A DNA stretch of 64,000 nt from Verrucomicrobiota bacterium. Lineage in GTDB: Bacteria; Verrucomicrobiota; Verrucomicrobiia; Opitutales; Opitutaceae. The position numbers were made by a program, and so were the translations under genes. A model generated the notes under the pieces. That model did not search any database, was not told the origin of the DNA, and worked only from the letters and a program-made list of their open reading frames with translations. Within the stretch, counting starts at the first letter, position 1. Each line of letters begins with the position of its first letter. Location of the stretch: contig JAEWBF010000066.1 of the NCBI GenBank assembly GCA_023391285.1, positions 1-64,000 of the forward strand, written 5' to 3'. This document shows positions 42,501 through 50,000 of the stretch, in pieces.

Positions 42501-42663
42501 TCACGTCGCTTCGCTCGGCATCGGTCACGAAAACCTCCGCGAACGTCTCAACCGCTACTATCCCCACGCCCACGAATTCACCCACCAGGCCGCCGACGGC
42601 TGGGTTCGCGTGGTGCTTCGGCTCCGCCGCTCCGCCGTCGCCCGCAACCCCAGTTCGCGCTGA
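39568..42663 (+). CDS. Propeller-sensor LytS-type histidine kinase
   Basis: A 1,031-residue membrane sensor. A signal peptide (MNLRPLVAALAALLGAGTAT) precedes a two-component-regulator propeller region (about 40-650) with blades such as HPNGFIYVGNTEGLVEYDG and ADNSGRIWYSATGEFG. A Y_Y_Y-type Ig domain (about 680-750; YRTRLDGFNRQWSAWTTSTH, LPPGRFTLRLQARDTNGREG) leads to one transmembrane helix (about 757-778), a coiled coil, and a His_kinase domain with His841 in NPHFLFNSLTSIRSQ. The HATPase has VENALKYGA and GIGHENLRERLNRYYP. It faces the periplasm and likely senses a polymer or surface ligand. It is followed 6 bp later by its LytTR regulator. Confidence 0.92.
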   Translation: MNLRPLVAALAALLGAGTATGAVSPRYSGTPIAQVFTERDVPGSPQTRSVCAHPNGFIYVGNTEGLVEYDGASWKMIPGTAGLIVHNVFADNSGRIWYSATGEFGCLVADEHGVLNAHPLHLRLPGSPDIGHVLRMLVHEQYAYFVTQGSHQSVVRADARGNLLVVPLPIGERPLSVFLHRDAVHVLTSQHVYRLDGPTPRAEPSANILASVEVRSVWPRDDGGAWVVSAAGLRRWDGYDALLVSSEVQQLLGDDRVSCGSPLGDGTFALGTEKHGLLIVEAATGRILARYDDDGGLGATSSTIVGVTLDAEGGLWLARFAGITRIQVSTPSALHVGPNGGVRGRVQALGFYRDRLHVATTQGVFVRETPTGRFALLPGALGDSWVLLPTDDGLIVGGPDLRLLRDDGTVEIIEHERLLFRSAVRLRRDPDRIVACTGPGAVRVYRRHEGKWQFEASLPHIRASLFPLLEDADGRLWATRNRIEVVRIDWRDGVNFDARLEQVGPALGLPFSAHNRSRAWIFLVDGSIEVTTWDGLWRHDRATDRLSPENRIEGLDVSRWSRAFPLSDGSLWFANTHEHDPAALARPITRDRWKLEPSIYSGLEAIRPLEVCDDPSTSTLWLGHFGLASIDRNARSAPPSTPVVRLRSIIASPTRLLWGGAGTPPLVPFPPEHRSLQFTYAAPSLRPNAHGVVKTEYRTRLDGFNRQWSAWTTSTHREYSNLPPGRFTLRLQARDTNGREGPEATFAFTLLPPWWRTWWAFTGYIALGLVGIGSLVRMRTRTLRRRNERLENLVTERTDTLFKQNQELARLHRLELDEKTLARLAAEKSRLETLRYQLNPHFLFNSLTSIRSQIPPGLVRARESIDRLADFCRRTLRDDGGDERTSLAEEFAMIRSYLDIERFRLGDLLAVTIELDPAAAPMLLPRLLLLPLVENALKYGAATSSDQLEIRISARREVEALTIDVANTGRWVEQPASHHVASLGIGHENLRERLNRYYPHAHEFTHQAADGWVRVVLRLRRSAVARNPSSR

Positions 42664-42669
42664 ACGCAC

Positions 42670-43419
42670 ATGACTCGCGCGCTCCTCATCGAAGACGAAC
42701 TGCCCGCCCGCGAAGACCTCCGCGCCCTCCTCACGGCCCATCCCGAAGTCTCGATCATCGGTGAAGCCGCCACCGTCAACAGCGCCCGCACCCTGCTCGC
42801 GCGCGATGACTACGATCTTCTGTTCCTCGATATCCACCTGATCGGCGGCAGTTCGTTCGAACTCGTGCCGGATGTGCGCCCCGGAGCCCGCATCATCTTC
42901 ACCACCGCCTTCGACTCGTTCGCCGTGCGCGCCTTCGAGATCAACGCCCTCGACTATCTGCTCAAGCCCATCTCCGCCTCTCGTCTCGCCGCCGCACTCG
43001 GCCGATGGACTCCCGCTCCTGTCGCACCGGCGCCAACGCTTGAGCCCTCCGAGCTCGCCCAGCCGCTCCGGCTCGATGACCGCGTGTATTTGCGCACTGG
43101 AGACAGAGGCCGCTTCGCGCAAGTCGCGCAGATCGCGCTGATCACCGCCGAAGATAATTACTGCGAGGTCACGCTGGCGACCGGCAATCGGTTGCTGCTG
43201 CGCAAGAGTCTCAGCGCCTGGGCCGCTATGCTGCCGTCGTCGCATTTCGCGCGCGTGCATCGCACCTGCATCGTAAATCTCGGGCACGTCGCCGGCCATT
43301 CCCGTCACGGCGACGGCGCTTTGTTGAAGGTCGAGGGCGTCGCAGATCCCGTCGTCGCCAGCCGCCGCACGTGGAGCGAGGTCCGCACTCGCCTCGCCGA
43401 GCTCCACCCTCAGCTCTAG
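42670..43419 (+). CDS. LytTR-family response regulator
   Basis: A 249-residue regulator. The receiver has Glu8-Asp9, phosphoacceptor Asp54 (LLFLDIHLIGG), Thr-Thr (FTTAFDSFAVRAF) and Lys (YLLKPI). The LytTR DNA-binding domain spans about 150-245, with ITAEDNYCEVTLATGNRLLL, RKSLSAWAAMLPSSHFARVH and RTCIVNLGHVAGH. It is the cognate partner of the upstream LytS-like kinase. Likely targets are the CCGCTCRCCCCA direct repeats at 39396, 43454 and 43942. Confidence 0.94.
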   Translation: MTRALLIEDELPAREDLRALLTAHPEVSIIGEAATVNSARTLLARDDYDLLFLDIHLIGGSSFELVPDVRPGARIIFTTAFDSFAVRAFEINALDYLLKPISASRLAAALGRWTPAPVAPAPTLEPSELAQPLRLDDRVYLRTGDRGRFAQVAQIALITAEDNYCEVTLATGNRLLLRKSLSAWAAMLPSSHFARVHRTCIVNLGHVAGHSRHGDGALLKVEGVADPVVASRRTWSEVRTRLAELHPQL

Positions 43420-43453
43420 CTGACTTCCAACCGTCTCGTTGGGTGCCGCGCCT

Positions 43454-43486
43454 CCGCTCGCCCCATCCACCCCACCGTTCGCCCCC
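43454..43486. promoter_or_regulatory. Direct repeat, likely LytTR operator of the solo LytTR gene
   Basis: CCGCTCGCCCCA (43454) and CCGTTCGCCCCC (43475) are spaced by 21 bp, matching the motif and phase of the sites at 39396 and 43942. It lies 45 bp before the chosen ATG of the receiverless LytTR gene. Confidence 0.6.
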
Positions 43487-43530
43487 GCGAGCTGGGCGAC
43501 GCGCCCGCGGTTGTGATGTTGCAGGTTTTC

Positions 43531-43893
43531 ATGCCGCTCTCCTTCGACGCCACGCTCTCGCTCCGCACCCGCCAGGGAGGACGGATCATTGCGGTGTCGG
43601 ATCTGCGCGTCATCGCTGCCCGCGACAACTACAGCGAAGTGATCCTCGCCGACGGCTCGCAGATGCTCCTGCGCAAAACGCTGAAGTCCTGGCAGGAAGC
43701 CCTCCCCGCTTCACACTTCGCACGCGTTCACCGCACGAAGATCGTGAATGTCGCCAGCATCGAACGCTACGAGCGCGAAGAGGCCGATCGCACACGACTT
43801 TACCTGACCGGCCTCGCGAAACCGATCGAAGCCAGCCGTCGAACGTGGGGCCAGCTGCGCGCGCGACTCACGGCCTTGCACACCGTTGTGTGA
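43531..43893 (+). CDS. Receiverless LytTR DNA-binding protein
   Basis: A 120-residue protein that is essentially a LytTR domain alone: VIAARDNYSEVILADGSQML, LRKTLKSWQEALPASHFARV and HRTKIVNVASIERYEREEAD, ending IEASRRTWGQLRARL. It is strongly similar to the LytTR domain encoded just upstream (shared SHFARVHRT-IVN and EASRRTW), so it looks like a tandem duplicate that lost its receiver. ATG 43531 has an AGG 6 bases upstream; GTG 43513 and ATG 43516 are alternatives that would run closer to the operator. It could compete with or co-activate the full-length regulator at the same direct repeats. Confidence 0.85.
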   Translation: MPLSFDATLSLRTRQGGRIIAVSDLRVIAARDNYSEVILADGSQMLLRKTLKSWQEALPASHFARVHRTKIVNVASIERYEREEADRTRLYLTGLAKPIEASRRTWGQLRARLTALHTVV

Positions 43894-43941
43894 TTGCTCG
43901 AGTCGTCACGGGCGTATCCGGGGTTTGAACACACACACGCG

Positions 43942-43974
43942 CCGCTCGCCACACCGGCACCGCCGCTCGCCCCA
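43942..43974. promoter_or_regulatory. Direct repeat, likely LytTR operator of the giant surface gene
   Basis: CCGCTCGCCACA (43942) and CCGCTCGCCCCA (43963) are spaced by 21 bp. They are followed by ACGCCATCGGA, which matches ACACTATCGGA at the sensor-gene site, and a weak -10-like TAGGGT at 43994. If used, transcription starts near 44006, which argues for translation from ATG 44054 rather than ATG 44009. Confidence 0.7.
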
Positions 43975-44053
43975 ACGCCATCGGAAAACCGCCTAGGGTA
44001 GTTTCTCCATGCACGCTGAAGCGCAGCACGCACCTGCCGCGCTTTCTTCCGCC

Positions 44054-47000
44054 ATGCTTCTTCTCTCCTGCCGCCTCCGTTCTTTCCTGCGCGCCGTCTC
44101 GACCGCTTGCGTCCTGGCCGTCGCGTCAACCGCGTTCGCCATCACCACCGGAAGCGCCGGCGGTGGCCAGGCGTTCGACAGCTCCCAGCCGACGATGGCG
44201 CTCACGTGGATGATCGCGTATCAAGGTATGATTCCGGATGCGGACGCCAGCGGTGCAGATCGCGCCGCGATGGTGGGCGAGATCCGCCTCTTCGCTTTCG
44301 GCTCCAACCAAGAGCTTTCCGGGTGGATACCGTGCAACGGGCAAACGCTTTCCAAGGATATATTTCCAGCGCTGTTCTCCATCATCGGCACCACGTTCGG
44401 CGGTGACGGAGTCACGACCTTCAAAGCCCCCGACCTGCGGAATCGCGTGCCGATGGGCAAAGGGCAGGGTAGCGGGCTGACAGCGCGTTCACTGGGCGAG
44501 ACGGGCGGTGCCGAAACGACGACGCTCAGCGTCGCGAATTTGCCGGTCCATCAGCATACCGTGAACGGGGTGTTCACCACCACCGAGGGCCAGAGCTCCC
44601 CGGTGTCCAATCTCCAGCCTTTCCTGGTGCTGAACTTCTGCGTCGAGGCCAAGACGTCCTTCGAGGCCATGGGGAACATTCGCATCTTCGCCTTCGATTT
44701 CACGCCGGGGGGGTTCGTGCCGTGCGATGGCACGTCGCTCACGATCAGCACCAACGCCTCTCTTTTCAGCAGAATGGGCTTTGTATTTGGCGGTAACGCC
44801 TCGAGCACATTCGCCGTTCCGGACCTGAGGGGCCGCATTCCCGTTATCACCGGAAACGACGGTGTCAGGAGCTACCCTCTCGGGTTGGCCAGCGGAACGG
44901 AGAGCTTCACGCTGACCTCGGCTCAGCTCCCCGCCCACGTCCATTCGCTGAGCCTTGGCTCCACCAGCTTGGCCGGCATGAGCCAGCCCTTGGCTACGAT
45001 GCAGCCCTATCTTGCGCTTCGCGCGACGATCATGACCGAAGGGCTCTGGCTCTACTCGGACGAAGAGCCCACCGTCGGAGAGATCCGCTTGTGGGCGACG
45101 GACACGTCAACTTTGGCCGACCAAGGCTGGCTGAATTGTTCGGGCCAGCTTCAGGGGATCGGCGCCTACGAGCTGCTCTACACTTTGATCGGCACCACCT
45201 ACGGCGGCGACGGCGAAACCAGCTTTGCCGTTCCGAATCTCATCGGCCGCTCACTCTCGCAGATGGGGACTCGGTCGCTAGGCGCGACGTGGGGCAGCGA
45301 AACCGTCACGCTCGCGACCTCGCACATGGCGGCTCACACGCATGCCATCGCCAACACCAAGCCCGTCCTCCGCCTGAGCGCGGCGCAATCCCTTACGTTT
45401 AGCGAAGACGGCAGCGGACAGGATATCGCTTCGTCGCTCGATGTCGTTGACACCGACTTCGGCCAGACGCTCACCTGGTCCGCCAGCGTTGCTCCGACGC
45501 GCGGCACGCTCTCGCCCGCAACGCGCACGGCGTTGGCGGTCGGAACCAACACCCCGATTGTTCCATCGGCGATCACTTATACGCCGAACGCCAACCAGAA
45601 CGGCTCCGACACCTTTACGATCCAGGTCAGCGACGCTGAAGACACCGACACGCTCGTCTTCAACGTCACGATCACGGCGGTCAATGACGAGCCCGGCGCG
45701 ATCTCCGATGTCAACGCCGCCACCGATACCGTCGCCGAGAACGCCACGAACGGGGCAACCGTCGGCATCACCGCGCAGGCAACCGACGTCGATGGCGACA
45801 CGTTGACCTACAGTTTGACCGATGACGCGGGCGAACGCTTCACCATCAACGCGTCGACGGGTGTGGTGACGGTCGCGGACGCGAGCCTGCTCAATTACGA
45901 AGCCGCCACGAGTCATAGCATCACCATGCAGGTCACGGACGGCACCACGCCGAAGACGAAAACCTTCTCTATCGCCGTCACGAACGTCGCCCCATCTTCG
46001 CCGACCGACGCCAACGCCGCCGCGAACGAAATCGCCGAAGGCAGCGCTAATGGGACCGCGGTGGGCATCACGGCGAGCGCCGCCGATCCGCACGGCGGCA
46101 CGGTCACGTATTCACTTTCCGATGACGCCGGCGGCCGGTTTACGATCGGCAGCTCCACCGGCATCGTGACCGTGGCGAACACCAGCCTGATTTCCCGGGC
46201 CGGCGCGACGAGTCACACGATCACCGTGCGCGCGGCGGACGCCGCCGACGCCGCCAGCACGCAAACGTTCACGATCAACGTCCTCGCGCCGCTCAACACC
46301 GCGCCCGTCGCCGGTCTCGGCACCGCGCTGTTGCTGGAAGCAGCAAATTACGAAGGCGTGACCGTGCCTCATGCCACCTCATTCAACGTGGGCGCCGGCA
46401 GCTTCACGATCGAAGCGTGGTTCAAACGCACGGCCACCGGCGAACATCTCGTCGCCGGGAAAATCGACAACGACTCTGGCACGGGTTGGACGCTCGACTT
46501 CAGCAACAACCAACTCGTTTTCCGGACCCTCGAGATATCCGACACCGTCGTTTCCGGCACGGTCAGAGATCCGATCAAGATCACCGATTCCAACTGGCAC
46601 CACGTCGCCGCCGTGCGAGATTCCTCCGCCAACACCCTGCGCCTCTACGTGGACGGCATGCTGCGCAACAGCACTGCCATTGCGACCGTTGCGAACGTGA
46701 ACAACGAGAGCCCGTTGGGCATCGGTGATATGCCGGGCTACGGGATCCCCTTCGAAGGCTCGATGGATGACGTCCGCTTCTGGAACGTCGCCCGCACCGC
46801 GTCACAGATCGGCGAATACATGCATGCCCCGCTGACCGGCGCCGAATCCGGCCTGATCGGGTATTGGGATTTCGAAGACGGCACCGGCACGGTCGTCGGC
46901 GATCGCTCCGGCCACGGACATCACGGCACGCTGGTGAACGGTGACGGCGACGAGTGGACATCGGGCAACGTTGCTCACGTAGTCTATATTCCCGAGGAAA

Positions 47001-50000
47001 CCACCGCCTCCTTCCGCCTCGGCGGCGGCGACGATGATGACGGCGTAGGCATCGCGACCGCAGTGATCACGGCGCTGCCACAACACGGCACGCTCACCCA
47101 GGCCGACGGCACCGCGATCTCGGTAGCAGGCGTTTCCCTCACGGATTTGACCGGCAATCCGCGACGCGTGATCTACACGCCGCAGACGACTCACCGCGGC
47201 GCCGACAGCCTCACCTACAAGGTAAACGACGGCAGCGCTGACTCGGCGAACACCGTCACGATCACGCTGACAACCTACGAGGTGAACGACGCGCCCGTCG
47301 CGACCGACGATGTTCTTTCCGACGTCGCCGCCCGCTCGAGCGCACGCACGATCTCGTTTGCCACGCTCCTCGCCAACGACTCGACCGGAGCCGAAGAAGA
47401 AAGCGCCCAAACGCTCACGATCACCGCCGTGTCCAACCCCACCGGCGGCACGGTGGAGATCTCCGGCCACGACCTGATCTTCACTCCCACGAGCGGATTC
47501 ACCGGCACCGCCAGCTTCGACTACACCGTTCGCGACGACGGCCGCACCAACGGCGCGAACGACTACAAGACCACCACCGGCACCGTTAGCTTTGACATCA
47601 CGGACACCACCGCGCCCGACACCACGATCGACAGCACACCCGCGAGCGTCTCGGCGTCGAGCTCGGCCACCTTTCAATTCAGCGGCGACGATCATGGCGG
47701 CGTTGGCGTTGCTGCCTTCCATATCCAGCTCGACGGCGGCGGTTTCATCTCCGCCGTCAGCCCGGTGACGCTCAACGGCCTGAGCGAGGGACCGCATACC
47801 TTCCAGGTTCGCGCCACCGACTTTGCTGGCAACGTCGATGCCACCCCCGCGAGCTACACGTGGACGATCGATATCACGGCGCCCGCCGCTCCCATCGTCA
47901 TCACGCCCGCAAACGGCTCGACCACCAACGACAGCACGCCGACCTACACGGGCACTGCCGAAAGCAGTTCGACCGTCATCTTGGTCGTCGACGGCTCCGC
48001 CGTAGGCACGACCACCGCCAGCGGCGACGGGAGTTGGTTTTTCACGCCCGTGGTGGCCCTCGCCGTCGGACCTCACACCGCAAAAGCCATGGCCGCTGAT
48101 GCTGCCGGCAACATCAGTTCGGACAGCGCCACAAACACGTTCACCGTCGACACCACGGCCCCCTCCGCGCCGGTGGTGACCGCGCCGGCCGACGGGACGA
48201 ACACCACGAACCTCCAGCCGGTGATCAGCGGCGTCGCCGAGTCGAACAGCACCGTCACGGTGATCGTGGACGGTGTCCCGATTGGCACGACCTCCGCCAA
48301 TGCGAGTGGCAATTGGTCCCTCACCAGCGGATCGCTGGCGCTTGGCTCTCACACGGTGAGAGCCACCGCCACCGACGCCGCCGGCAACACCAGCCCGAGC
48401 AGCAACACGAACTCCTTCACCGTGACGCAGCCGGCCCTGTCGATCTCCGACGTCAGCCAGTCGGAAGGCCAAAGCGGCACGACGACGTTCACGTTCACCG
48501 TGAGCCTTTCACTGCCGGCTCCGGCGGGCGGGGTCACGTTCGATATCGGCACCGCAGACGGCACCGCCACCAGCGAATCCGACTACACCACAAACTCTCT
48601 CACCGGGCAGACCATCGCCGCGGGCAATCAAACCTACACGTTCAACGTAAGCGTCGCCGGCGACCATGTCCCGGAAAGCGCCGAGACGTTCTTCGTCAAT
48701 GTCACCAACGTCACGGGGGCCAGCGTCGGCGACGCCCAAGCCACCGGCACGATCACCAACGACGACACCGTCGATCTCTCCGTGACGCTCTCCGACTCCC
48801 CGGATCCCGTCGTTGCCGGAACGAATCTCACCTACACCATCTCGGTCACGAACGGAGGATCCGGCACGGCGTCTTCGGCGGCGCTCTCGTTCACCCTGCC
48901 AACGGGCACTACCTTCGAAGCGCTGGTGATTCCCGGAGGTTGGAACGCGACCGTTCCGGCCGTGGGCGCGACGGGAACGATCTCCGCTAGCGTCGCTTCG
49001 CTCAACGCCGGTGCGAGCCATTCTTTGACGGTGGTCGTCGGGGTCGATGTGTCCACCGTGGCCGATTCGATCACCGCCACCGCAACGGTTTCCGGCGCCG
49101 ATGCCGACATCAATGCCGCCAACAACACGGCGAGCACGACCACTGCCATCGGTCGCTTGGCGGATCTTTCGATCGCGATTGCAACTCCGGCGGGCCCAGC
49201 CGCGGCCGGTGCAAATGCTGCATTTGTGGCCACCGTGACCAACGCCGGTCCGAACACCGCGACCAACGTCGTTGTTTTCGTTCGCCTGAGCGGCCGGGCC
49301 AGCCTCGCCGCCGCCACTCCGAGTCAGGGAACCGGTTCGGTGACGGGCAACGATGTCCTTTTCTCCGCGGGCACGATCCCGAGTGGCGGGTCAGCCACGT
49401 TCACTCTCACGGCTGCCATGGCGCCGGACGCGTCCCCGGGCGCGGGCGTGACGGCTTGGGGCGTCGTAAACTCGGGAAGCCTGGATTCAAACAGCGATGA
49501 TAACAGCGTCACGTTCGAGAGCATCGTCGGGCCGGCGCTCAATGCCGGCCTCGCCACCCCGCTCGGCAATGTGACTTCCGGCGTCCGAGTGTCGGAAAAC
49601 ATCTACCCCGCGGGCGATGCCGATGTGTATTCGTTTTCCGGACATGCCGGCGACCGCGTGTTCATTGCCACGGCTACCACCGCGAGTTCGGATGAGACGA
49701 ACGCCAGCCGCGACACGCTGATCCGCGTCGTCGGCAGCGACGGCGTCACCGTGCTCGAGGTCGACGATGACGACGGTGGGCTTAGCTCCACCTCGTCGAG
49801 CATCGCCGGGCTCACCCTTCCGAGTGACGGCACCTATTTCATCGTCGTCGAGTGCCTGCGGCCGGAAGCGATCATCTTCCCCTACGAGCTCTACGTCCGC
49901 TCGCAGAGCGGCACGCCCATGGCCGAGACGGACGCCAGTGCGACCGGCCAATCTCTCACCGCCGAAGGCTGGGTCGCCGGCTCACTCGCTGACACGTCTC

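Noticed and set aside
42670..43893. Treating the solo LytTR gene as a frameshifted C-terminus of the upstream regulator
   Set aside because: The upstream regulator already has a complete LytTR domain and stop; the solo domain is a separate, diverged copy with its own operator-like site.
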